A stretch of 64,000 nt of DNA from Euglena gracilis. Its lineage: Eukaryota; Euglenida; Euglenophyceae; Euglenales. Every line of letters starts with the position of its first letter. Within the stretch, counting starts at the first letter, position 1. This document shows positions 44,128-55,569 of the stretch, one piece after another. The notes under the pieces were generated by a model. It was not told the DNA's origin. It saw only the letters and a program-made list of their open reading frames with translations, and did not search any database. The position numbers and the translations under genes are program-made. The stretch lies in NCBI GenBank assembly GCA_039621445.1, contig CP154956.1, positions 39,334,553 through 39,398,552 of the forward strand, given 5' to 3'.

Positions 44128-44841
44128 TGGATGATGATGAGTGGGGCATCCGGTCTGGCTTAGGCGGCATTGCCCAAATTCTTTTTTTTACAGTTTCGGT
44201 CTTTTTTAGGCATTTTGGCAAAATGCCGATTTTGAAAAACTGTGGCTGTTTTGGCGGGGTTTTGGGAAATTCTGGTTTTTGGCTTTCGTCCCAAGGCCTG
44301 GCGTGGGCCAGAAGGCCTGGCGTTTCCCGCCACGGATGCGCTGGACTCCCTAGACAGTCTCGACGCCGCACCGCTCCACCCCAGCCCCCCATCACAGGGC
44401 GGTGCTGGTGTGTGGGCCGCTCTGCCCCTCTCCTTTCCGTGGCGGTAGCAGGCTTGGGGATTGGGTGGATGGTGGGGCCGCAGCACTGCCTTGCCCACAC
44501 CCTCCGTCCCTGCCCCAGAGGGTAGTCCTCTTCCGCCCGCTTCACCGTCCAGGAATTGACAGGATTGAAGAGGATTAACAGGATGAAGGTCCAACACCTC
44601 GAGGGGAAATGGATATTTGCTCTTTCCGCTGTGAGAATGGACCAAATTGGTGCGGTCTTTTTGGCCACATGTTGTCCATTACCGGGAGGAATGAAGTAAA
44701 TCTGAGTTAAGAATTAATGTTCGCCCCCCCCCCCCCCGTGTTGGGTGCTGGGGTTTTCTTTAGCCGGTCCTCCTGGGGGGGGGGGGGGCAGCACCTTTTC
44801 CCACGGAACACCGGGGGTTCCTCCAGAATACCCCTGGCTCG

Positions 44842-45219
44842 GTGCCAGGCAGGCCCAGCCGGGGGTCAGCTTCCCGTCACTGCCTGGCGCCATCCCCCGG
44901 CCCTCCCGGCCCGCCCCCGGAGGACGACAGTGCGTCCCCAAGCCCTCCGGAGGACGGCGGGTCCCCGACCGACGCCGACGCGGGGGAGGAGGAGGACTGC
45001 GCCGGCCCCAGCCCCTCCCCTCCCCTGGCCTCCGCCGCCGCCGCCGTCCCCGCCCCTCCCTCGCCCCCGCCCCCGCCCCAGAGCCCTCCCGGCCAACCCC
45101 CGCCGCCCCGCCCCGTGGCCGGGCTCCGAGACCCGGCACCGGCGCCGGCCCCGGTGGCCGGGCCGGAGGTGCCGGCGTCGCAGCCCCCACCGCCTGCGGA
45201 GGACCCCGAGGCGACGCAG
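44842..45219 (+). CDS. Proline-rich acidic exon
   Basis: One long open frame ending in phase 0 at donor gtccgc: PGPPGPPPEDDSASPSPPED, GEEEDCAGPSPSPPLASAAA, long Pro/Ala runs, then EVPASQPPPPAEDPEATQ. The phase fits the next exon (45321). A low-complexity linker, probably disordered. The 5' end is uncertain; 'gggggtcag' at about 44867 is a candidate acceptor. Confidence 0.5.
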
Positions 45220-45320
45220 GTCCGCGCCGTGGATGGGTGGTCCTGCGTCGTACGCAATCGGCCGCACATGTGGTGTCATGCGGGCTGCGTCGTTATCTGT
45301 GCACCCCCCGGCTTGTGCAG

Positions 45321-45425
45321 GACGACGGGGAGTCCCTCGCAAGTGACGACAGCCAGGGGGCCACGGAGTGCTTCCAGGATTATGAGCTTTGTGCGGACGA
45401 CCTCTGCCTATGCCTCTTTGATCGG
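45321..45425 (+). CDS. Exon of unidentified acidic protein
   Basis: 35 codons, phase 0 to phase 0. Acceptor 'ggcttgtgcag', donor gtgtgc. Reads DDGESLASDDSQGATECFQD then YELCADDLCLCLFDR: acidic with a Cys-rich end. Confidence 0.6.
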
Positions 45426-47560
45426 GTGTGCCACATCAGTTTTGTTGTTTTTTTTTGTACCCCATGACTGACTGATTGACTGATTGATTAATTCTGCAGT
45501 CACCCCTGGCAGCCGTTCATTGATTTTGGGTATTTTAGTGCCAAAAAGATAGGAAAATTCCAAAAAGTATCAGCCAACCCACCAATGAATGTTGGTGGCC
45601 ACATACCAAAAGAAAACGGGCACCAGGGATGATTTTTTAACACTATGAATTATTAAGTAAAGTTTCCAGGGATTGCCAAAGTATTTCGACACCACCCATG
45701 TTGATGTTTTTGTCTGTTGAAACAGGCCCACCACCTCAGCTGAGATTTCAATCTGCTTCTCTTACCCAGAAATATTTGACGGCGCGGAGAAAACTTCAGA
45801 TTTGTTTCATTGCGCTCATTACCTTGGGTTTTTGTGATGGTAATCATTGAAACGCTCTGAGGCACAGGGAAACAAAAGGCTGAACCGGTGGGATGCATAA
45901 CCCACCCCTTGATGGAAGCGCAGGGTCCCAATAAAAACGCACCCCCCCCCCCTTTGCTGATTTAGGAGGTCCACAACAAGCGCACCCCCATGTTGAAGGG
46001 ATTTCTGAAGGAAATCAACAAAAAAGCACACAGGTAGGGTCCAAGTAGAAGTGTTTCTATTGGGGGTACAGCAGGAGATGAAACTTACGAGGGAAAATCA
46101 TGAGGAAAAATGTATGGGGAAATTATGATTTTAAAAATTTTGGGGAAATTTCAAAATTTGAGGGAAGGTGGTAAAAACCCCCCAAATAGTATTGCACCTG
46201 CAGCTCTATTGGACCCGGGGGGAGCACTATTTGGGCCCGCCGCACTATTGGACTGGGTGCCTCTTGGTCCTGGCCTATCACCACAGGCACCTTGTTTGCC
46301 TGCTCAATTTCCTTCTCTGAGGCTAGCGAGGTCGTGTGGTTCATCTTCGGACGACTTCCGTGAGTTGTTCGGGTGGGAATTTGCCCCCTTTCCCTCTCTG
46401 CGGATTACAAAAGGTGCCTGCAATGCCAGCTTCTACGCATTTCACATTGCTATGTTTTGGGGGGGTGTAGCACTATCGGACGCTCGCTTCATCCGGCAGG
46501 GGGTGCAGCACTATTTGGACCCGCAGCTCTATTGGCCCCGCAGCACTATTAGGGGGGGGGGTTAATTTTTGTGTGTTACCATAAAGATTTTCGGCAAAAA
46601 GGCAACTCAAACAAAAAAATGGTCAAAATGGACGTCTGGTGGTGATTTTGCAACTTTTTTTTTCGTTTCAAAATAACACACAAAATTGGCCTTATTACCT
46701 AAGCCTTTCCTGCCAAGGCTCCCCTTCCCAAATGCCTACAGTGCAGACAAAAATTGCGGGAGACGAAAATCATGGGAAACCACCCCGATTTTCCCATATA
46801 TATAATTTTTCTTCCTGTGTATTTTTTTTTCCAGTGTACCTTTCCTACGCCCTTGGGGGAACTCTCTAGTTTGTCCGAATTTCAAACACAATGAGATGTG
46901 AGGGTTGTATTGGTTGTCTGCACATGCCTCTGGCGCAATGTCTTGAACGGCTTTCCACGAAGAACCGTGTCTGTTTTTTTGGACCCATCGCCGCGCGGTC
47001 TCGGTGTTCTCAGGTGGAGAAGCGCCGCGGCGACGCATTTACGGTTGACCTCTCGCACTGCTATTTTGTATTGAACGGTGTGGATTACTTCGTGCGGCAG
47101 TGTAGGGGTACGTGGTCGCTGACTAATTCGCAGCCTGCCCGTGACTCCCGAACCATCTTTGGGCCGACTTGAGACCAGATTTGTTCTGACCGACTACGTT
47201 CAGGTGATGTTGCAAAATGTTTTGGGCAGGCCACCGGCAAAATGTCGTCCAGGTAAAAAAAAATACCTGGATAAATGTGCTGGATATGATCCAGTTTGAA
47301 TGGTGTCATTTGGAACTGCTGATTTATTTCTCTGCAGTCGCTGATCATTCTCCATTTCGTTGTTCCCTCTTAGGGTTTGAAATTAGAAACCATTGGACCA
47401 AATGCTGGGTCTCGGATTCCCATGCCCGTTTTATTGAACCAGTTTTTCTGTAATTCAGCGCATTTTTAGGTTGTCTCTAGAATTTGGGTGGATGGACAAT
47501 TTTGGGGATTTTTGGGGGTTGTTGGGGGGGGGGGGGGGCATGTTTTGTCCCCCACCATTA
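45426..47560. other. Non-coding region with a repeat family
   Basis: A/T-rich. 46190-46560 has five or more variants of 'gcagcactatttgg' / 'gcagctctattgg' near C/G runs, a repeat family of its own. Open frames do not look coding. Confidence 0.4.
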
Positions 47561-47564
47561 GACT

Positions 47565-48430
47565 TTTTTTTTGGAGTCTCTGGTGCAGTCCCCTGTCTCG
47601 CACTCCCTCGAGGAACAGCGACAAGGGAGGAAGGGACACCGAGGGCGAATCACAAAGGCCTTGCTGCTCGCCGGCATTTGCCATCGGTGTTGTAAATGGA
47701 TAAAACAATGACTTTGGGGAGGGAATCCCCACGAAGGGAAATGGGGGTTGGCAAAGATGCCACCCCTCCCCCAGATTCCCAGTGGGGTTGGAGGCCAAGA
47801 TCAGCCAAGCATCTGGGCCAGGAAGGCCAGCATTTTTAAGATTCAATTGCTAGATTTCAAAAGCTATGGAGGCCAGTTTACTTCAAGGCCGTGAAGGCCA
47901 GATTTCAACAGGCCAAGGTGGCCAGATACTGTGGGGCCCAAAGGGGGACTCCAGCAGTGGCCCCCAAGAGGTGACGTGGATTTGTTAAGGAAAAGTGGGA
48001 GGGGTTGGCGGACCTTCCCCCCCCCTTCCTGTAGAGATTTGCTTGAAAAACTGGCCCCCATGGCCCAAGGATGTGCGTTTATATCGGGTTTAGGGGGGAA
48101 ACCGATATTGCCACTTTGAAGTTCGATTGATTGAAAGCCATCGAAGCCCATTGAGTCCTCATCGAAGTCAATTTAAATCTTACCGTTTTGAAATGTATTG
48201 CAGTTGCTTGCTTGGCGTTGCTTTGTCGTGGTGGTTTCCCCTCCCTTTTCGGAGGGCAAGGCCAGGAATCAGCCAACTCCGGTGACAAAAGGCACTAAGC
48301 GGGAACCCGAAAACCACACCAGAGCCACCGCCACCAGACAAGGCATGGCCACACAGGGGCAAAGTGCACTGCCCGAGGTGTCCCCCCCAGGTGATCGGAC
48401 TGACCATTCGGGATCCGCACTGCGAGATGG
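47565..48430. mobile_element. Fragments of a third DIRS-like element
   Basis: 47590-47680 has the 'ctccctcgaggaa...gggaggaagggacaccgagggcgaa' block found near the right end of 52225-56751. 47780-47960 has ggccaaggtggccag repeats like the Gag repeats of that element. 48260-48360 matches its right terminal repeat (gccaactccggtgac...aaggcatggcc). The coding middle is missing. Confidence 0.65.
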
Positions 48431-49360
48431 TGAGGTGAGGTCCTGCTTTCCTTTCCGGCTGTTCTGTTCTGGTGTGTTTGTGTGTGCGCGGGGGGTGCTT
48501 CTTACTGCTTTTTGTTGCCGGAGTTGGCTGATTCCTATTTCTGCCCTTCGACCACAAGGGGAAAGAATTTCAACTCAACGAGATCAGCAACGTTCACCAC
48601 ATCGACTAATCAATTCAGAGGCGGAAGAGCAATTCAGACGATAAAGAAAATCGGAGGAAGTGATTTCCACGAAAAATGCAACATACCTGGTGCCCAGCTT
48701 CCAAGCGGAGCAAACAAAATAACCCCAGCGAAGGCAGTAGAAGCTGGAGAAGATGGAGTACCAGCAGGCGCCGAAGCAACCGACATGGTACCAAGCTGTC
48801 AAGATGCATCACAAGGAATTTCAAGGAAGAAACCAGAAGTGGAGAAGAGTGGAGGAGCAGCAGGCGCTGGAGACCATGACGAGATCGCCAGTCCGTGGCC
48901 ATCGCAACCCCCCCACCCTCCATTTTCCCAGAAAATTTTCAATTCCAACAGTTCAACAACGGCCATGGACCCTGGACAGTGGTGGCCAGAAAGTCGAGGA
49001 GACAAAGACACCAGCAGTCCACAGCCCAGATGGAAGGAAATGGGGAGACAGGTCTGGCAGACTACCCCGCCGCTTTCACATCCCCACCCCCCACCCAGGG
49101 GTAATATTCCAAGGAAAAATGAACTGCATTAAGGGCATGGAAGCCCTCTTCAACAAGGCTGTGGCAGTCATCATCCAAAAGGGCATGGAGCCCACCTTGA
49201 AGGCTATGGAAGCCAGAAGCTGATGCTGCAAAACTGCCACTGGGGAAAGGTATGACAAACTTACCCCACAGCTCTCTCAAACATAAACACATCAGGAGCT
49301 GCCCACAAATGCAGCAAGCAGCCACCCCTTCAAAGACAGAAGGCCAGTGGAGGCCATTGT

Positions 49361-50534
49361 ATGGAGGCCAATGGAGGCCAGTGGAAGCATCAATATCTCA
49401 AGGCCAGTGGAGGCCATTTTAATCAAAATGAGGAGGCCAATGGAGGCCAGTGTATGATTCAAGAGCAAGAGGTGACCCCAGCCAGGGGGAAGGACCCCAG
49501 TGATGGGGCCTGTGGAATCCCCAGACACATTAACCCGGGGGTGCCCCCTTACAGAGCCCTGCAGGCCAGCATTCCCCATTGGGTCATGGCAGGAGCCAGC
49601 AGAGAGGTATTAAACCTGATAAGGGAGGGGGTTATGGCAGATATTCCCCTCCCCCCTCAGATGTCCTTAAAAGTTCCCTTCAAAACCTCCCAAGGAATAA
49701 TGACTTCCCAAAAATTCTGAGAGAATACGAATGTGCAGGGGCAACCAGGCAAATCCCCCCAGAGGAGGCAAAACATTTTGTCCCTTATTTCATCATTTCC
49801 AAAAAAGAAGGGGAAAAGACCTGCACACAAAGTGGGGTTGGGACCACACCCTAACCATTGTCCAGGGGGTCAAGGATCAAATTCTGGAAGTAAAAGCATT
49901 TTTACAGCCAGGTGTTGGCAGGGCATTTCAATCTCAGGCGTCTCAGTAACTGTTCTCAGACAGCAGCACTTGGCAGTGGGGGGGGGGGGGGGGGGGGGAA
50001 CAAAACTCAGGCCAAAAGGTGCAAGATTTTTGGAGGGACCTGCATGTCCTTCACATCAACCAAAAACAGTTGATGTCGGCAGTGGAAACAGTAAAAGCTT
50101 TGGCAAAGCCCAAACAAACAATTGTCTTTCACGTGGACATCCAGGTAGCTGTGAGATATTTAACAAAATGGGGAGGAAAAAAGCCCTACTTAAATTCCAT
50201 CTGAAAACCCCTTCTGTACCAGTCAGGAAAAGCGAATCAATTTGCAGGTGGTTTGGGTTCCCACCCAGGAGCATTTGGCAGACTCCCTGACCAGGGAGCA
50301 AAAAGACCCAGGGGATTATACCCTAAATCTACACAGTTTTCACCAGATTCTGCAGTTTTTCAAAAAGACATAACCCCAGGGGTGGACATGTTTTGCACAC
50401 CCAGCAACAAAAAATTCCCCAAGTTCATTTGTCAATACCCCCACCAAGGGGCTTTGCTGGTGGATGCCTTGAAGGCAGATTTAAGAGGCCTGCCCCTTGT
50501 TTATGCAAACCCTCCCTGGAGCATTATTCCAGAG
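49361..50534 (+). pseudogene. Broken gag-pol of the decayed DIRS-like element
   Basis: 49579-49854 aligns with the start of the intact RT region: AKHFVPYFIISKKEGEK versus TQHLIPWFLISKPEGGQ. The palm core is missing. 50019-50204 matches the RNase H part: HINQKQLMSAVETVKALAKP versus HINVKELRAAINTVKSLSRP. 50253-50534 has the DIRS-type methyltransferase-like motif YANPPWSII. At least three frame changes and a stop split it; it cannot encode an active enzyme. Confidence 0.75.
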
Positions 50535-50755
50535 TGAGTTCAGAGATTAATGTTAAACCCAGACCTAATTTGTCTTCTGATCGTACCCCACTGGGCTTCG
50601 ACATCATGGTGGCGCCAATTATTGTCAATCAGGCAGCCATGCAGCAAAGTTGTGCTGGTGCCCCCCCCCCCCAGCGGGGTCTGTTCACCAACTGCTGGGG
50701 GAGGAGATGCTCCCCCAAAGGTGGAATTTGGCCTGCTTGATTGTGTCAGGCAAAT

Positions 50756-51390
50756 ATCACAATCCCAGGAAGTTTCGATGTCCAGTATCGACACTTACAT
50801 AAAAAATGTGGGAAATGTCAAAATATATGCCTCAGCCTTCAGGACATTGGTGGGCCAATTGTTGCACAAAGAGGTGCCCCTGCAGGACTGCGCAGTCCAC
50901 AAGATGGCCGAGGCCATCCTTGATCTTGCTGCGCACAGCCTCAACACTGCAAGAAATTCATATGCAGCAGCTTTGTTACTCCCAGGGTTTGGTTCATTGA
51001 GGTTTTCCCCTCTTTTGGCTCCATTGAAAATGAGATGGAATGTCAATGTCTGCAGGTATGCCAATTTTTGGGACCCCAGAGAACATCATCAGAAATTCAA
51101 AAACCCTCTCAGAATTGTCTGTGAAAGAGCAAGAGCAGCAGAAACAGACTTATCATTGGTTGGAGGCTGTTGGCCCTCCACAGGGGGGGTTGACCTAGCC
51201 AGAACCCAGCGCAAAATCAGTGTCGTGGGAGAAAAATGTTTCATTTTGTTGCAAAGGAAAGGATGCCAGTACCCAAGGTGGGAGGAGATTTTGAATTTGC
51301 CACACAGCCCCCTCATAAGCCCCTGGCATTTATTGAAAGAGTATGTGCAAAGGACAGCCCACATGGTTGGGCACAAAAATAATTTGTTAT
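50756..51390 (+). pseudogene. Tyrosine recombinase remnant of the decayed element
   Basis: Aligns with the recombinase of the better copy: ARNSYAAALLLPGFGSLRF versus ARNAYSAMLLIPGFGGLRF. The continuation (51396-51605) keeps LTSDKVNSLTKEVLQ, but where the intact copy has HSTR (the HxxR catalytic motif) it reads NPTAPE. The catalytic residues are therefore lost. Confidence 0.75.
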
Positions 51391-52487
51391 AGTCTTTGGA
51401 TGGTAAAAGACGTTTGACCTCAGACAAAGTGAATTCCCTCACCAAAGAAGTGTTGCAAGAGGGGGGGTGGACACCACCCCCTGGAAACCCCACAGCACCA
51501 GAGGGGCTGGGGTTTTATGGTGGAAGAATGCTGGTTTGCAAGTGGAGGAAGTCCAGCAACTGGGTCAGTAGAAAAATTTTGGAGCCTTTCAGGCCCATTA
51601 TTTGAGGCTGGGAGTCGTATCAAAAATTCAAAAAAATATGGCCCAACGGGGGGTGCACAGTACCTCACCATCTCGCATTGCGGAGCCCGAATGGTATCGG
51701 ACTCCCACGACACAGGAAGGGGGAGGAAGGGACCAAGAGGGCGAAGCACAAGAAGATGGTGAGCCCAATCCCCCCCACCCAGAAAAGCAGCAGAAAAAGA
51801 AAGACATCCAGCCAGAAAGGGGACCCCCAGCCAAGCAGCCCCAACCACCCACCCAGAACCACACCAGAAAGAGACAGCCATCCCCACCTCCGGGGGGGGG
51901 GGGCCCACCAAGCGACCATGTGAGAGGGGGGGGGGGGGGCGGGGCCACGACGGTTCAGCTGCGCCAAGATGTCGGAGGAGGCCTCATCATCGCCAACTCC
52001 GGCAACAAAAAAGCAGTAAGAAGCACCCCCCGCGCGCACACAAACACACCGGAACAGAACAGCCGGCAAGGACAGCAGGACCTCATCTTCTTGTGCTTCG
52101 CCCTCTTGGTCCCTTCCTCCCCCTTCCTGTTTCGTGGGAGTCCGACAAACGACACAGGAAGGGGGCACAAGAAGATGGTGAGGTCCTGCTTTCCTTGCCG
52201 ACACCTCGGGCTCCGCACTTTGCCCTTGTGAGGCCATGCCTTGCTCGCCGGCGGTGTTGTGTGATTGTTCGTTGCGCTGGGTTAGGAGTCCCTGCTTAGT
52301 GCCTTTTTTCGCCGGAGTTGGCTGATTCTTAATTTGCCCTTCGACACCCAGAAGAAAGGAACAGAGTCTCGAACGAAGGAGAACCAAGAGGAGAAGTCGA
52401 CAGAATAAGAATATCCAGAAAGACACGAACCTGACGAGTGTCAATTGACAAGCCAATTATCAATTTCAAATCTGACTTCAATGAACC

Positions 52488-53966
52488 ATGCTGTGGCGAA
52501 GAAATTGGCATCAAACACTCGACGTGGACTACCTGGAGCAGCAGTCGCCGCAGCAGCTGGAGAAACTGGAGATGCGGACAGAACGTGGCGAACCGTGGCC
52601 GTCCCTTCCCCCCAGATCCCTTCATCAAAAAATTCCCAGAAAAAACCCCCACCCAGTGACGGCCACGGACTGTGGACCACAGTGGTCAGAAAGACCAGAA
52701 CGAGGAAGGAACCACCAGCCCAATACGGGCAGAAACATCTGGGCATTGGGGCCCCAAAATCAAGCCAGATGGGACAACAGAAACCCAAAGGATTCCAGGG
52801 GCATGTCCCACAAGCTCAACCAGCTGCCAGGAGATGGAATCAAGGACAAGGTGGTGGCCATGGAGGCCAATTCCACAAGCATCTCCCCACAGGAAGGGGG
52901 AGGAAAGGTCTGTCAAATCCCCCCAATTTTTCTAACACAACAACCCCTCCCAAGGGGAAGCAGGGGGGGCACAGCAGCCCCCCCAGATTTCCAGTGGAGC
53001 TGGAGACCAAGGTCAAGAACAGCCCCATGGAGGGGAGACCAAGGCCATATGGGCCAGAATTTTGTTCAATTTCATGTGCACGGCCATGGTGGCCAAGAAG
53101 TGCAGGGCCATGGTGGCCAGTTTTCACAGGGCCAGGGCGGCCAATTTTCACAGGGCCAGGGCGGCCAGTTTTCACAGGGCCATGGAGGCCAGCATTTATC
53201 AGGCCAGGGAGGCCAATTGCATCAACAAGGCCATGGGGGCCAAAGGGGTGGACCAGAAATGGCCCCCCAGAAGCTAAGGTGCAAACCTTATATAAATCAA
53301 CTACAGCAGCCCCAGGAGGATGCCCCCACAGGGGCAGTGGAGGACAAGGGGGCAACCCCCCCTCACATTTCTTGTTCAATGCCCATGGCAGGGGCAAGTC
53401 AAAACAAGGGGGATACCCAAAAAGGGGCCCCTATGGTATGTCAAATGACAACACCAATGACAAAGTGGAGGAACAGAGAGCCTGTGAGAAGAGCATGCAC
53501 ACCCCCCCAGCATCCCTTACAGAATGTTCAATCCCCAGGGGCACCAGGGGTGCAATGTCCAACACCCACCACCCAACCCCCAGAAAACAAATTGATTGGG
53601 GAAATAAATTCCATGGAGGAAAAATGGGGAGACACCCCCCTACACCAGAGACTGCAAAAAAGTATAAAATGGTGGCAGAAAAATGCCCCCCTAGCAACCT
53701 GCCAACTTATAAAAAATGGCATTCAACCCCCTTGGGTCAACCCCCCAAAATTGTCCACGCATCCAAAAACCAGAGCCAACCTGGACCTGAACCAGGCAGA
53801 AAAAATCCTGACGGATTACGAAAAATCAGGGTCCATAAAGAGGGTTCAGGATTCAGGAACCCAGCATCTAATTCCCTGGTTCTTAATTTCAAAACCAGAG
53901 GGGGGGCAAACGAAGTGGAGATTCATAAGCGACTGCAGGGAAATAAACCAAAAAATTCCCTGTTAA
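52488..53966 (+). CDS. gag: DIRS-like ORF1: Gag-like protein running into the RT fingers
   Basis: 492 codons in one frame. The N-terminal half is Gln/Pro/Gly-rich. 53085-53250 encodes tandem GGQFSQGQ-type repeats (27-bp units), typical of nucleic-acid-binding low-complexity Gag. The C-terminal 60 residues are already reverse transcriptase: LIPWFLISKPEGGQTKWRF then ISDCREINQK, the conserved N-terminal fingers motif. A stop follows, and RT resumes in the +1 frame. A second frame over the same DNA (52445-53980) is also open for 511 codons, as a composition effect or overprinting. Confidence 0.75.
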   Translation: MLWRRNWHQTLDVDYLEQQSPQQLEKLEMRTERGEPWPSLPPRSLHQKIPRKNPHPVTATDCGPQWSERPERGRNHQPNTGRNIWALGPQNQARWDNRNPKDSRGMSHKLNQLPGDGIKDKVVAMEANSTSISPQEGGGKVCQIPPIFLTQQPLPRGSRGGTAAPPDFQWSWRPRSRTAPWRGDQGHMGQNFVQFHVHGHGGQEVQGHGGQFSQGQGGQFSQGQGGQFSQGHGGQHLSGQGGQLHQQGHGGQRGGPEMAPQKLRCKPYINQLQQPQEDAPTGAVEDKGATPPHISCSMPMAGASQNKGDTQKGAPMVCQMTTPMTKWRNREPVRRACTPPQHPLQNVQSPGAPGVQCPTPTTQPPENKLIGEINSMEEKWGDTPLHQRLQKSIKWWQKNAPLATCQLIKNGIQPPWVNPPKLSTHPKTRANLDLNQAEKILTDYEKSGSIKRVQDSGTQHLIPWFLISKPEGGQTKWRFISDCREINQKIPC

Positions 53967-55569
53967 AGCCTCCAAAGTAGACCACACTCAAAATCTTTCC
54001 CTAGTCTTGCAGAAAGGCCAATGGGCAGCCAAAATCGACCTGAAAGACGCATATTTTCATATTCCCGTGAACCCAACCTTAAAACCCTTTCTGAGGCATC
54101 AGGTGGGGGGACAAACTTGGGAGTTCCAAGCAGGCTGTTTTGGCCTAAATGTGATGCCACAAATTTTTATGTCAGTCATGAAGACATTCGAAAAACGTTG
54201 GAGGAAAAAAGGAATCCAGGTTTTTATTTACCTGGACGACATTTTATTGGTTGCCCCCACCAAAAATATTTTGCAAATACATCTGAACAAGGTTGTCAGA
54301 GACCTAATCGATTCAGGGTTCAAAATAAATGTCAAAAAATCAGCCCTAGAACCCACACAAGTTGTAAACCATTTGGGCTTCCAGTTAAATTTCCAAGAGG
54401 GAAAATTGCAAATTCCCCCCCAGAAGGTGAAAACAATAAAAAAGGAGCTGGGAAAAATAGTGAAAAAAGATTTCATGTCGAAAAGGCAGTTAGCTGCCAT
54501 TTTGGGCCAAATCAGGTGCAACCTCATGGCCCTGCCCTTCTTAAGGGCTTTCACAGACTCCCTAACAAAATTTTTGGTCACCAAATCTGCAGCCCCATGG
54601 GATTCAAAGCATGCTATTTCAAAGGACATAAAAGCCCAACTGAGGGAAATAAAAAATCTGTTGGACACCTGGGGGGGCAGACCCTTCCCCCAAAATGCAA
54701 CAAGGGAGTTGCATTCAGACAGCAGCACCCATGCCTGGGGGGGGCTGGACATCCACACAGGAGAAATTGTCCAGGAGTTTTGGAGAGAAAACTCCATTTT
54801 GCATATCAACGTAAAAGAATTACGTGCAGCCATCAACACAGTGAAAAGTCTCAGCAGACCTGGGGAAACAGTGTCCCTTTCAGTGGACAATCAGGTAATC
54901 TATTATTACCTGACAAAAGGGGGGGGCAGAAAGGACCCTTTCAACAGCCTTCTAAGGCCATTTTTCAAATGGTGCATAGAAAAAAGTTTGAATCTACAAG
55001 TAAATTGGGTTCCTTCACAGGAATGCTTGGCAGACCCCATAAGCAGATGGGAGTCAGACAGGGGGGATTACTCACTGGACCCCCAGCTCTTTCAATGGCT
55101 AAGGCAGCATTTCAAAGGTTTCATAAATTTGGAAACAGACTTATTTGCCTCCCCAGGCAACAAAAAACTGCCCAATTTTGTGGCCAGGTGGCCCCACTGG
55201 GAGGCCAGGGCAGTGGATGCCCTCCAATGTCCCCTGGACAACATGGGGGGACTTTATGCAAACCCCCCTTGGTCAATCATTCAGAAATTTCTCCCACGAT
55301 TGAGAATGTTTCCCCAGACCAAAGTTTTGATGGTCACCCCCTTTTGGGATTCTGCCACATGGTGGCCCCAATTAATAAAGATGAAAGTGCCAGGGACCCC
55401 CTGCCTGAAAATCACCCCTTACAAGGGCATGTTCACCAATTGCAGGGGGGAAAAAATGCCACCCCCCAGATGGCCCCTCCTTTGCATGATTTGCTCAGGA
55501 AAATATTGGAGGGGAAACAAATACAGAATAAATCCATTGAGGATTTCCTGGGGAGAAACCCCAGTTTAA
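53967..55569 (+). CDS. pol: DIRS-like ORF2: reverse transcriptase, RNase H, methyltransferase-like domain
   Basis: Frame open from about 53947. Motifs in order: KIDLKDAYFHIPV (RT motif A), QAGCFGLNVMPQIF (B), FIYLDDILLV (C, catalytic YLDD at about 54230), NHLGFQLN; RNase H: ELHSDSSTHAWGG, HINVKELRAAI, LSVDNQVIYYYL, CLADPISR; then DLFASPGNKKLPNF and LYANPPWSIIQKF, matching the adenine-methyltransferase-like domain usual in DIRS pol. It acts on the element RNA to make the DNA copy. ORF1 supplies the fingers, so either +1 frameshifting or repair of a 1-nt indel is needed. Confidence 0.9.

Larger units (their letters stand above)
48436..52085 (+). mobile_element. DIRS-like retrotransposon, decayed copy
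   Basis: Inverted terminal repeats of about 93 bp: 48436-48528 and 51992-52085, with few mismatches (gtgcttcttactgctttttg / caaaaaagcagtaagaagca). The order matches the better copy downstream: Gag-like, RT, RNase H, methyltransferase-like, tyrosine recombinase. Frames are broken many times, and most of the RT palm, including the YLDD region, is deleted between about 49850 and 49990. Confidence 0.85.

Noticed and set aside
44714-45346. Minus-strand Gly/Arg-rich 150-200 codon frames
   Set aside because: Shadows of the proline-rich plus-strand exon; the plus frame has good splice signals and phase.
54021-55450. Upstream part of the 890-codon frame as a separate protein
   Set aside because: It lies antiphase over well-conserved pol motifs and shows no motif of its own; kept only as a question.
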